DNA of 64,000 bases from Desmodus rotundus. Taxonomy: Eukaryota > Chordata > Mammalia > Chiroptera > Phyllostomidae. The stretch spans positions 44,483,998 through 44,547,997 of the forward strand of contig NC_071391.1 in assembly GCF_022682495.2 (NCBI RefSeq). Direction: 5' to 3'. The notes beneath the pieces are model-generated. The model saw only the letters and a program-made list of their open reading frames with translations. It was not told the DNA's origin and did no database searches. Every line of letters begins with the position of its first letter. Within the stretch, counting starts at the first letter, position 1. The translations under genes and the position numbers were made by a program. Below are positions 1 to 11,542 of this stretch, piece by piece.

Positions 1-1100
1 ACAGCAGAGAAAATCATCAAGGAAATGAAGAGACAACCCACTGAATAGTAGAACGTATTTGCTGATGATACATCTGATAATGTGTAAATATTCAAAATTT
101 ACAAAGAACTTTACAACTTAACATCAAAAGAACAGATAATCAATGGGTAAAGAACCTAAATAGACACTTCTCCAAAGAGAACATACAGATGATTAATAGA
201 CATATAAAGAGGTGCTTAATGTCATTAATCATCAGAGATATACCAATTAAAACTATAATGAGATACCACCTCACACCTGTCAGAACGGCTATCATCAATA
301 AATCAACAAACAATAAGTGCTGACAAGGATGTGGGGAAAAGGGAACCCTCATGTAGTATAAGTGGGAATGCATATTGGTGCAGCCACTATATGTGCAAAA
401 CATAGAGTGTTACTTCAAAAAAATAAAAATGGAATTTCCTTATGATCCAGATATTCTACTTCTGGGAATATATCTGAAGAAACCAGAGACACCAATTAGA
501 AAAAATATATGCACCCCTCTGTTCATTGCTGCATTATTTACAATGGCCAAGATCTAGAAGCAACCCAAGTTCCCATCAGTAGATGAGTGGATAAAAAGTT
601 GTGGTACATTTACACAATGGAATACTACTCAGCCATTAAAAGGGAAGGAAATATTACTTATTGTGACAGCATGGATGGACCTGGAGAGTATTATGCAAAG
701 TGAAATAAGCCAGTCAGAGAAAGACAAATACCATATGATTTCACTTATACATGGAATCTAATGAACAAAATAAACTAATAAACAAAATAGAAACAGACTC
801 ATAAATACAAAGAACGTACTGACATCTATCAGAGCCAGAGTGTTTGGGGAGCTGGGTGAAAACAGTGAAGGGATTAAGTGAAGAAAAAAATACTCATAAA
901 CACAGACAACTCTATGGTGAGTACTAGAGAGAAAGGGGAGTTGGGAGAGATAGATGAGGGTAAAGGGAAGATTAATTGTGATGGAAGGAGACTTGACTTT
1001 GGGTGAACACACAATATAAAGATAATGTATTATTGAATCATACACTTGCTACCTATATATTTCATTAACCAGTCACCTCAATAAATTCAATATAATTTTT
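1..1100 (+). mobile_element. L1 fragment, 3' end of ORF2 and 3' UTR
   Basis: This is decayed L1 DNA in sense orientation, running in from the left edge. The order matches an L1 tail: the ORF2 C-terminal coding region (stretch ending in the TACACAATGGAATACTACTC-type motif near 613), then the block that reads ATACCATATGATTTCAC near 729, then a purine-rich 3' UTR and an A/T-rich end near 1100. Frameshifts break the reading frame, so it is not coding. It matters only as filler upstream of the globin cluster. Confidence 0.85.
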
Positions 1101-1129
1101 TAAAAGAATGCAGAGGACCTGGGTCATTC

Positions 1130-1720
1130 AAAAAGTGTGGTTGGAAATGGAAAGTAGTATGCCACTTTAGCAAACAGTTGGCAGTTTCTTGTAAAGTAAT
1201 CATGCAATTACCTATGGCCTAACAATGGCACTTTTCGACATTTAACACAGAGAAATGATAACATGTTTATACATATACCTGTACACAAATGTTTGTAATA
1301 GCTTTTTATTGTAACTGCCAAAAACTGGAAACAATCTAACTTCATTCAATCCATGAATAAACTGTAGTACTTCTATACAGTGAATTACTGCTCAGCAATA
1401 AAAAGAAAAACTATCAATACATAGAACAACCAGATGCTTTTCAAGAGAATATATTAATAATAATAATAATAATAATAATGTTCCCATGTATGAAACTTTC
1501 TTGAAATACCAAATGTTATTATGAAGCACAGATTAGTAGTTACCAGAGGTTAGGGATGATGGGAGAGAGGGGAAAAAAGAAAGGAATAACCTGAGGTAGT
1601 ACTGGAAGATGGGTGAGTTTTGTATTTCAACTGTGAATGAATTTATATTCATCTACATGTTTTGAAATTGCATAAAACTATACATGCAAGAACACAAGTG
1701 AGTGCATGTAAAAATTGCTG
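1130..1720 (+). mobile_element. Older L1 fragment, 3' end
   Basis: A second, more diverged sense L1 tail. It shows the same order of motifs as its left neighbour (AATAGC near 1298, AAAACTGGAAAC near 1320, a tail with GATGGGAGAGAGG near 1557). A TAA microsatellite has grown inside it. Confidence 0.65.
1455..1479. repeat. (TAA)n microsatellite
   Basis: About eight perfect TAA units inside an old L1 fragment. Confidence 0.9.
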
Positions 1721-1999
1721 AGATTTTATAATACACTCTGTGTTATAGCAATGTCGATTTACCTGTTTGAATGTTATATTGTACTTATGCACAATGTTAT
1801 CATTGGAGAAAACTAGGTGAAAGGTTCACAGAATCTCCCTATACATATTTTTGCAATTCTTAGGACTCTAAAATGATTTTAAAATAAAAAGTTAGCAAAA
1901 CCAATACCCATAAATATAAAGTGGTTTTGTTTGTTTTAATATACAAATTGTAATGAACCTAAGTACATGCTCCTGTGAGATTTAGGGGACCACAGGTAT

Positions 2000-2569
2000 T
2001 GTTGGGAGCTAGTGAAACCCTGGAGATATTCTTTTAATATCTGGATCATATGCTCCAATTTTGCATTGGTTTGTGAGTATTGGGAACTATAATTATTGTA
2101 GATTTTAAGTCTGAACAGTCTTGGAATATTCCCTCCAAATATAGGAGACCAACAAGGAGACGGTTGTGGGCATGGACGTGTGCAGCCCAGATTCCCCCCA
2201 CCGAGGACTTGCTGTGCATCCTGGGGGTGTAGTCAGCAGGCAGCCTCCAAATCTCACCTTACACAGGATGTCTCTCAGCTGCTGAGAGCCACTTTGCCTA
2301 AAGTCTTGACCTTTCTTAGGTGACTAGCTGAGGAAATATTTTAATAGTCTGCCCATTTCGATCCCAACGTGGGATAACACTGTTGAGTATACTTGCTCCA
2401 GAGCTTTCTGCTGGGTGGGATGAGGCTTTTGAGCCTATATCACAGTTTGGTTTCCTCCTCTGCCAAATTCTGCTCTCTTCTTTCTTTCAAAGATGTAAAC
2501 CTCTAATAAACAACTTCCACCCAAAACTTTGTCTCAACATCTGCCTCTGGAAAACCCAACCTATGACAA
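2000..2569 (+). mobile_element. Solitary LTR-like element (old endogenous retrovirus LTR), tentative
   Basis: The stretch starts TGTTGGGAG and ends near CTATGACA, so it has the TG...CA ends of an LTR. It is GC-richer than its surroundings and holds an AATAAA-type poly(A) signal near 2506 followed by a C-rich tail ending in CTGGAAAACCCAACC. I see no internal retroviral genes beside it and no clear target-site duplication. The family is not identified. Open frames here look accidental. Confidence 0.45.
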
Positions 2570-3039
2570 GAACCTATTCACCATGTCGTTTGGCCATCAG
2601 TGAAAGTATAATTTCCTTGCATAACAAGAACATGCATTTTATAGATGATATTAGGACTGTTTCTGCTAACAAGGTAATGTTGTATCTATGTGAAAAAGTG
2701 CAAGAGGTTGTGTCCAACTATGATTATAATCTCCAGGGCCCTTACTGAATCAGAAAAAATGTAGTCTTATTAAAGTCACAAAATTAATCTGGACACAAAA
2801 ATGATTCTTGATATCAACCTCAACCATAGACAAAATTAAATGTGACAAAGTGCTTAAAAGCTTAAAGCTATTGTAAGATAACACAGGCATTTTTATTCAT
2901 TGATTTTAGATTTAAGATCTCTTAAATATTTCATAAAACAAGAACTATAAATAAATTTGCATTAAAAATAACTAGTTACCATGAAAAATAATTAAGAAAA
3001 TTAGAAAGCCAGCTGTAGAGTAGTAAGGATATTTGTTAT
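2570..3039. other. AT-rich spacer, nothing recognised
   Basis: Low-GC sequence between an LTR-like element and an old L1. No exon, RNA gene or clear regulatory motif was seen. Confidence 0.5.
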
Positions 3040-3880
3040 ATCTATAGCTGACTCAAGACTCACATCAATAATTTATAAATAATATCTGAAAATCAGTAAG
3101 AAAAATGTCAGACAATCTACTTTGTTTTTAAATGGGAAAAACACTGAACAGGTTCTTCACAAAAGAGGAAGTAACCAATAAATGCATGAAAATGTGTGCA
3201 ACAGTATTAGTCATCAGGAAATGCAATTCAAAACCACAAGGTACTACTACATAGTGAGCTTTTAAATAATGTTGAAAATGTTTTGTGTTAAGGATATACC
3301 AATAGAGACTAATGAACTAGTAGTGAAATATAAAATTATATAATCACTTTAGAAAATATTTGACAGTATGTGCTGTAAATAAGTACTTGTTTCTCCAAGG
3401 AACTGTATTCCTATGCTTAAGCTCAACAGAAATTCATAGCTATGTGCACAAAACAAACAATCCAATAAACATGTACTTTAATAATCAGAGCAGCACTTTT
3501 ACAACAGCTACAACTGTTACTATCAGAATCAAAAAGTAAATATAGGGTATATTTATATAATGGGATACTATATAGAAATGAAAATGAAGAAACTACTGCT
3601 ACATGAAAACACATGGATATTTCTCACAAACTCACAGATGAATATTGATGCCAGACACAAAGGAACACATGGAGAATGATTCACTTTATAAATGTTACAA
3701 TCCAGTAAAACCGTTCTTGGAGGTGGACTGGACAGGGACACAAAAAGGCTTTTGCTGGGCTGGTAAAATTTAATTTTATTTCTTGTTCATGGTGGTCGGT
3801 GCAATAATAAGCTTATTTTGCAGCATATTAAGTTAGACCTTTATGATTCATTCATATTTCTTTATGTTAGTTAATTTTTT
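3040..3880 (+). mobile_element. Old L1 (L1M-type) fragment
   Basis: Diverged ORF2 3' region in sense orientation: a TTAGTCATCAGGAAATGCAA segment near 3207 (the conserved L1 motif before ACCACAATGAGATAC), then AATGGGATACTATATAG near 3557 and a degraded 3' UTR. It is too mutated to code. Confidence 0.7.
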
Positions 3881-4377
3881 TACTAAAGAAATGCTCATTG
3901 AAGACATTGCTGATTGTCAGTTCAGGTTTATATACATTTTCTCAACCTGTTTGCATTCTCATTGTGTCAATAATTAATTAATTTAATTAGTAGTTAAAAT
4001 GAATTTCATAATTTCCTTAATGAATAAAATACCTGTGTGTTTATCTGTATATCCTCTATACATGAATCTATGACTAAGATCTAATGTAGTAGATTTAAAA
4101 AAAGGTTCCACTAAGTGGAACGGTGTTCATGATTTAGTGGTTTTAATATGGAAATGAAAATTGTTCTCCATCCATCAGACATATCATTAAATTGTCTGTG
4201 AAATAATTTACCTCCAGTTAAAGAAACTGAAGACTACTACATCAATTCTATAGTTCAATCATTTAAATATCTATGTGCCATAAAATTATGAAAGATGGAG
4301 TCTATTTCCCAAAAGAGTTCCTTGTACAATGGGAAGGGTAGTCTGATATACAAATAATTAAAATAAATGTGACTTAT
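3881..4377. other. AT-rich spacer, nothing recognised
   Basis: No open frame of note and no recognised repeat in this stretch. Confidence 0.45.
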
Positions 4378-4590
4378 ATAGCTGACAGCTTATTCCATGT
4401 TAAATGCTGCTCTAGGTGTTTTGTATTTAAACCTTACAGCAGCTTTGTGAAATAATTATTGTGTGCATTTTATAGATAAGAAGCAAGGAGTTTACATAAC
4501 TTGAGCAAAGTGTCAAAACAAGAACAAGAGTCACAATGTAAATCAAGTACTCAAGGTACAACATTAATGTTCTTAATCACATGAATACTT
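4378..4590 (+). repeat. MIR SINE
   Basis: It shows the order typical of MIR: a copy of GCTCTAGGTGTTTTGTATTT, then CCTTACAGCAGCTTTGTGAAAT, then TTTTATAGATAAGAAGC followed by an ACTTGAGCAAAGTGTCA stretch. This corresponds to the MIR core and its 3' half. MIRs are ancient mammalian SINEs, so this copy predates the bat radiation. Confidence 0.75.
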
Positions 4591-5480
4591 AGTTGTTTTT
4601 CTGAGAGAAGATACAGTAAGACCCCTGCATTCCATGCAACTGGCATTGTGCTTCCAGGTGAGCAAACTAGATGATGGATGTATACTAAAGGATAAATTAT
4701 GTGTTTCTACTTCTTGCTGTCTTTATGTTCCATCTTGCAACCACCCTGGCCCCATTCCTGTGATTTCCCCTAGAAGTCCAGATAACCCAAGGATAGAATC
4801 TCTTCTGTAAGGGTGAGAAGAGGTAGCTCTGTAATCATCAGAGGTTCAAACACTTTCTGGAGAGAAGTCGCTATCTGACCATCCTCCAAGACTAATACGC
4901 CAAGTCAAAACTAATCTTGCATGAAGCCTGGGCTGCATGAGCCTTTAGATCAGGAATGGTGATTGACATAGCTGTGTATCTTCATCACTTGGAAAAGTAC
5001 ACAGAGTGCAATAAACTTTCAACCCCCCCCCAAAATGAAAATGGGGTAGATTTTTTCTTTCCATCTACTTGTAACAACCCTCAGGGCATGTCTAGGTGCT
5101 GAGGATGCACAGCTATGTGTTCAGAGTCAATCCACCACTAAGAAGGGCACACCTACAAATCTACGTGCTTGGAAAATTTGAGAACCTGCTCAAAATGAGG
5201 CCCCTAAGATGATCAAAATCCAATCTGCATGTGAAGGCAAACTAATTATTTTCAATGACTGAAAAAACCCCTGCAAATATTGTGCTAGACATTGCAGAAA
5301 AAATTAAGTATTGAGAATGCAGCCTTTGGAAGCCCTGCAGGTAGAACACACAGAAGAATGCATTACAAATTTGAACCTTACAGAAAGGAGTGAAAAGGGA
5401 CAATGGCTGGGAGATAAAACAAACAAAGGAACAAACCAAGGAGAGAGGGATTAAGTATTTGAATTACAAAAAGAAGTGTC
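4591..5480. other. Intergenic DNA, nothing recognised
   Basis: Moderate-GC sequence with a short C run near 5023. No exon structure or repeat family was recognised. Confidence 0.4.
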
Positions 5481-6184
5481 AATAAAAAATAAAAAGGGGT
5501 GGGGCGGGGGGGGGCAGGAAAAACACCCCACAAGGTGAGGGAACATGTGAAAGGTACAAGTCTAAGCAGGGTGTCTGCATGGAGCCCACGGTTTCCGTGG
5601 CCAGGTTTGAGACTCTGAGGATGAGCTACTCATCAGTGAAAAACCAAGTCCACTCTAGGACAGGCTCTGGGAGACGATGGGTGGTTGCAGGGAAGAGTGT
5701 TATAGAGCAGGTGGGGGGTGTTTCACGATAAATTATTACAGAAAGGATTCCCCCTTTCTGTCTCTGGAGGTTCCCCCTCCCACACACACCTGCTAGGTTC
5801 AAAATGCCCACCGCCAGAGAAAAAACGTCTCTCAATGCCAGAGACTAGGGAAAAGGAAAGAAATTATTTATTTGAAAGTTACACAAACTTAGAGTAACGA
5901 CTTAATGTCTTCAATAAGATACTAAAGTGCTTTAGAATACCCACAGAGGCACACAGTCCTTCCCTCTCCCTGTGCCCAGTCCAGGGTACCGTATCTCAGG
6001 AAAGGAAGTAGAAGTCCGTGGTACAGGCTCCCGGCACCATCAGCTGTGTGGCTGCTGCAATCTCCAGTTAATCCAAAACCATGGGGCACCTTCTCATGGC
6101 CCACCAGCAGGAGTCCTTTCTCCCCTTTTCTTCCCAGCAAAGTCTCTCCTGCTGCCTAAGCTGCCTGATGAAAAGAAACACTCC

Positions 6185-6275
6185 AAAACCACATGGTCCT
6201 CTCCTATTCACTCCATCAGAACCGCGTGGTCCTCTCCTTTCCCCTCAGAACCGCACGGTCCTCTTCTCCTATGGC
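6185..6275. repeat. Three imperfect ~30 bp tandem units
   Basis: Three successive copies of a motif around GAACCGCGTGGTCCTCTCC begin near 6185, 6218 and 6247 (spacing 33 and 29 bases). Confidence 0.8.
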
Positions 6276-6544
6276 TGCCGCGCCTAGGTTTAAACCCCAG
6301 TGCCCATCTTCCTTTGCAACCCCATTTCTGACTCCTCCTACAGTCAGTTACACCTGCCAGCATCCCAGTATTCCTCCAGCTTTACTGGGCTGCCATAGTA
6401 AGTCCGGGCAGGTGTGGCCCCATGGCATGGAGCCAATCATCTCCAAGCTCTCACGCAGGCCCTGTAACCAGGGGGAGTTGCTTCCCAGTCCCATCTTGGG
6501 TGGAGTTCGCTCCCATCCCCCTGGCTCAAAGCAAGGCCACAGCT

Positions 6545-6591
6545 ATTTAACATATCCATGAAACCAGTTAAAGGTTATAGATATGTTAAAT
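6545..6591. repeat. 12-bp perfect inverted repeat
   Basis: ATTTAACATATC at 6545-6556 is matched by GATATGTTAAAT at 6580-6591, leaving a 23-base loop. It sits at the right border of the GC-rich island. Confidence 0.9.
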
Positions 6592-7029
6592 GACCATGCC
6601 AGGAACAAACTAGGATTTTTAACCCCTGCAAAACTCACAGGTAATCTCATGTGCCACAAAAACAACTCTGAGTAAATCAAATAAAAATGTTCAGTTTTTC
6701 AATATGAAAACAGAAAAGAGAGATAGCAAGTTTGGTTGTAACCCTAAATACTCTAAGGATTTCACCCATTTCTGAAATCTTTCTAAACTGCAGCATAAAA
6801 TGGACTCTTCCATTTGCATAAGGTAGCTGTCCTCTTGACATGTAAATGTAGTTCTGTTGAATGGGATAAATAGGTTATTGTAACATCCTAGTGTCCTGAC
6901 ACATATGGAAATCAACACTTACTGTTGTACCTCCTTACTCTTCTTTAAGTCTTTAATTTGTGCCAGAACTCCTGACCAGTGCCTAAACCAAGGAGGAGTG
7001 CTGAATAATGAAGTATTTTCTCTTGTGGC

Positions 7030-7235
7030 GTGGCTCAGTGACTCATACAAGTTCTATAGCAAGTGTGAGGCGTCCCAAGCAAGCACCCAGTGCGAAACAT
7101 TTTTTTTCTTGTCAAAAAGCGAGGAGTACAGGGTGGGAAGAGTTCTGAAGCTGAGCGGTAGCAAAGTTTGCCTGTATTTGTTTCTTGCATTTGCTTTTTA
7201 ACTCTTATCTTCCTTGCCTTGTTCCCACCCCAACA
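7030..7235. promoter_or_regulatory. Candidate erythroid element (possible LCR HS1 equivalent)
   Basis: Within about 200 bases lie a TGACTCAT AP-1/NF-E2-like core at 7039-7046, an AGATAAG GATA site on the minus strand near 7204-7210 and a CCCACCCC KLF-type box near 7224-7231. Erythroid hypersensitive sites of the beta-globin locus control region combine these three motif types, and HS1 lies a few kb upstream of HBE in humans. Each motif is short and common, so this is a positional suggestion only. Confidence 0.3.
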
Positions 7236-7839
7236 ACTGCTTTTTTTCAATCCTGAATAAGCGGGGTACTTTCTTAGTCTTTCACTTGTAGGCGAGAGTC
7301 AGCTATTCCTCTCCTTTTCACACCAGTGAGCACGAGAGTTACTTTTCCCTCAGCCTACTCCAGGCCCTGTGCTCCAGGCTTGATGTCATCAGTAGCTACC
7401 ATCAGAAACTCCTGCACTCGCTCACCACTCTCCTTCTCCCTCTCCCTCTCTGCTCAGACTTATAACCTTTTTTGCACAGGTTACATGGTTTCTGGTTTCA
7501 TATTTTTAGTTACAATTAGTTAGACTACTCAAAATCCAATCATTTTATTTCTACTATAAGAACATAAATTCAGATGCATAATGGAAACAGAGGAACTGCT
7601 TTCCTCTCTAATCAAAAATTCTAAGCAGTTTTTTGAACTTTCAGTGACTTATAAACCCTGTCTACAATTTTCCCATTTTAAAATTAAAAATAAAATAATT
7701 AATTTGTCATGAAGATTAACATTTGAAGTATTTTTCTGAGAGAATGTATAAAAATCAGTGGAGTTAAAGACCTATTTTATCTAACAACAATATGATTTAC
7801 ATAATTCTACACACTAATAGCACCTAAAGACAATATGTT
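7236..7839. other. Intergenic DNA, nothing further recognised
   Basis: It contains a pyrimidine-rich CTCTCCTTCTCCCTCTCCC-type tract near 7425-7455. No gene or repeat family was recognised. Confidence 0.4.
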
Positions 7840-8380
7840 TTTTTAATGTTCAGTTACAGTTGTCCTGCCTTTTTCCCTGTTGCTCTCCCCTCCCTGCTCT
7901 CTGCCCCACTCCCACAGTCAATCTCCCCCCATTTTCCATTCCCATGAGTCCTCTATTCTTGTTCCTTGATTTGCCCCTTCCCCTTCTTTCCTCTGTTATC
8001 TGCCATCCTCCCACCTCTGATCACTGTCAGTTTGTTCTTTATCTCCATGTCCTCGGTTCTATTTTGTTCATTAGGCTCCACTTATAGGTGAGATCATATG
8101 GTATTTGTCTTTCAGTGCCTGGCTTATTTCACTTAGCATAATATTCTCCAGTTCCCATTCATTCTGTCACAAAAGGTAGGAGCGCCTTCTTTCTTTCTGC
8201 TGCATGGTATTCCATTGTGTAAATGCACCACAATTTTTTGATGCGCTCATTCACTGATGGGCACTTAGGCTGTTTCCAGCACTTGGCTGTCCTAAATATT
8301 ACTGCTATGAACATTGGGGGCATAGGTTCTTTTAAATTGGTGATTCGTGATCCTTAGGGTACAATCCCAGCAGTGAGATA
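7840..8380 (-). mobile_element. 5'-truncated bat L1, antisense
   Basis: The poly(T)-side end lies near 7840 (AATGTTCAGTTACAGTTGTC, the reverse complement of the bat L1 tail). It is followed by the C-rich antisense 3' UTR, then antisense ORF2 through TTCCATTGTGTAAAT near 8211 and CACTGATGGGCACTTAGG near 8253. It is a dead copy that lost its 5' end. Confidence 0.9.
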
Positions 8381-8582
8381 ATACAATACTTGCCTCATAG
8401 GATTAGTATACATGTCATAAATTAGCTAGCAAATGTAAGAAAATACTTGATTTTTCCCTGCTAAAAAGAGCCATCTTCCATCTTTAATTTTAATTAAAAT
8501 TCTGTGCAGCACTTATACAAGTATAAATGCCACTTGATGCCCTGAAAGGCAGGGATTAATCTTGAACAAATTTCAGAATTTA

Positions 8583-9390
<808 letters not shown>

Positions 9391-9409
9391 AGCATGGCCC
9401 ACCCAGAGT

Positions 9410-11340
9410 TTCTTTTTAAAAGTCTTTTTCAGTACTTTTAGACATAATGTGTTTTGTATTTTATTAATTTTTAAGTTTATAAATAATAACTATTTTGACT
9501 GTTTACATTTTTCTCTGACCATTACTTTTTCTAATCTATCCTAATAACTATTTCATTATCTCTCTAAATTTTGGGTTTTTCACTCAAGAATGGAAGGAAA
9601 TAATCATGATATTTCATAAAAGAAATAAATAAAATGCTTCAAAATGAGCATCCGAGATAATTTAGCTTGAATCAACAAGTATCTAAGCAATAATGAGACT
9701 ACACTCAGCCTCCCTGACTTCAGAATGAGAATTCATGGGCCTTGTAGTGAACTACAGATATGCTGCCTTTCAGGCTTATAATCTTTCTTTAGTCTTTTCC
9801 TACAACCTTTAGCAGTAAGAGAACAAACAGTGGGGCAGATCCCCGGAGGCAAGCAGCTCTGGACCCAAAGGCCTTTACTAGAAGAGTCATGGGCCTTGCA
9901 AAGGGTGAAAGGTGGAGAAGACAGACCGACCCCATACTCTGAGTCCAAGAGAAGACTGGTGTCCACCCTCTGAATCAGAAGGAGAATGGGATATACTCAC
10001 AGGATCTGCTTCAGGGAGAGACTTGTTTCCCAAGCTCTTGATCTTTAGAGATCCGGTTTTTATTTCCTGGGCTTTGGCTAAGTCTGATTTTCATACCCAA
10101 GGTCTAAGGAAAGGTCAGCTTCCTCACACTGTGGATCTGTAGAAAATTTGCTTTGGAAACCTAGAGCCCTAGCTCAATGGATTAAAAACAAAACTTGTGT
10201 TAACCCAAGGATTAATCTTTACTGAATAGCCAGCTGTTTCTTGTTTATTCATTGTTCTTCCACTTTAGTGATCAGAAATCTTTCTCACCCTACAACCCTG
10301 TCATGCTAGGCTATGTGGTCTAAACTAGGGAGTATTTCCTGACTTTCTTAAGGGAGAAAAAAACTAAGAAACACTTGTGAAGGTCACAGCTGGTCCACGA
10401 AATAGTGAGGTTTCTTTATGCACATAGAATGCTTCCCCTCTGTTCCTCACCACCATATCAACCAGACTCAAATATAATAACAGTATTGGCAACTGAAAAA
10501 GTTACAGGTGCAGACTGTGCTTCATGATGAATACTAGGGAGCCCAAAAGACAACAGAGGCATCCAAACATAAGGACGCTAGAGAAATGTAAAACCTCTAA
10601 CATCTATGGCTACAGCAAACATCAAACACACTCCAACTCCTAGCCTAATTAACATTGATCCATCTATTCTTCACTTTGATCACAAGTCCTGGTTTCAAAA
10701 AAACTTCAGACTCCTAAATTGTCTCACTTGTATAAAGATCTGTAAGGAGGGCAGAAGATCAAGAAGGGAGCTCAGGGCAATCTCCCTGAAGTAGCCAGGT
10801 TCCTCTGTAGTCACAGAGAAATGGACAGAGACAGGGTTCCTGAGAAGCGTGGGATGTAAACTCAGTTATTCTTTGTGTAATCACCCTGAGGTACTGTAAT
10901 TTGGGATTGAGATCTCAAACCTATTGTAAATGCCTTGCAACACTGTTCAGCTTCCTGAGGTAACAATGTATGTGTTTTGTCTCCCTTGGAAAATGAAGAT
11001 GCAGAGGCTTAGTAATAAGGATAACTTCTTAAGAGAGAGAGAACTGGCTGAGATTCCATGTCAATTGTTTTTTTTTTTTTTCCTTGACCCTGTTCTTGTC
11101 CCTGTCAGGATCCTTAACACAAATATTCAGCTGTTTTGACTGGAACTCTCCCCCCATCTTGGGCTTAGCTCCTCTTTATGGGTCTTACTTGGAGAAAGAG
11201 AATGGGAGAGATAAATGTTATCCTGGAGGATGACATGGGAAGACAAGAGGGTGAATGAATGAAAAATGGTGTTGACTATGAAGAAGGAGCAAACAAAGGA
11301 AGGATGTTTTGGTAACCAAACACTTGATCACAAACCAGAG
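9410..11340. other. HBE1 upstream region, no gene seen
   Basis: Non-repetitive sequence between the NACA retrocopy and the HBE1 promoter. It may hold distal epsilon control elements; scattered GATA-like sites are present but I cannot single one out. The open frames are short and unconvincing. Confidence 0.5.
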
Positions 11341-11375
11341 CACAATCTTCACTGCTGACCCTCTTCTGATCTGAC

Positions 11376-11490
11376 TCCACCCCTAAGGGACACAGCTCAG
11401 CCTTGACCAATGACTTCCAAGTACTAAGGGGAACAAGAGGCCAGAAGGTGAGCTGTAGAGAATAAAAGGCTACCCCTTCCAGCAGCAGAC
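11376..11490 (+). promoter_or_regulatory. HBE1 promoter
   Basis: It has the spacing of an epsilon-globin promoter: CCACCCC (KLF-type CACCC box) at 11377-11383, CCAAT at 11407-11411, and an AATAAAAGG TATA-type box at 11461-11469. Transcription is expected to start near 11490, giving a 5' UTR of about 53 bases. The surrounding sequence, for example CCTTGACCAATGACTT, matches my memory of the human HBE1 promoter rather than the gamma or beta promoters. This is the main reason the gene is called epsilon. Confidence 0.9.
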
Positions 11491-11542
11491 ATACCTGCTT
11501 TTGGCAGTTCTGCGATCTTCCTAAGCTCTCAGATCTGACATC

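Larger units (their letters stand above)
5500..6600 (-). mobile_element. GC-rich LTR-like element, probably antisense, tentative
   Basis: This GC-rich, C-rich island of about 1.1 kb stands out from AT-rich flanks and carries no gene I recognise. Its composition, a run of short imperfect direct repeats (6185-6275) and the lack of a conserved frame fit a retroviral LTR in reverse orientation. I cannot place the LTR ends or find a target-site duplication. Overlapping open frames on both strands reflect the high GC and low stop frequency, not coding. It could instead be unique GC-rich DNA. Confidence 0.35.

Noticed and set aside
2383..2748. 121-codon open frame
   Set aside because: It starts inside the LTR-like element and crosses its end; no recognisable protein.
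5972..6561. Overlapping open frames on both strands (119, 122 and 72 codons)
   Set aside because: They fall in a GC-rich island with few stops by composition, and low-complexity Ser/Pro/Leu content suggests no real protein.
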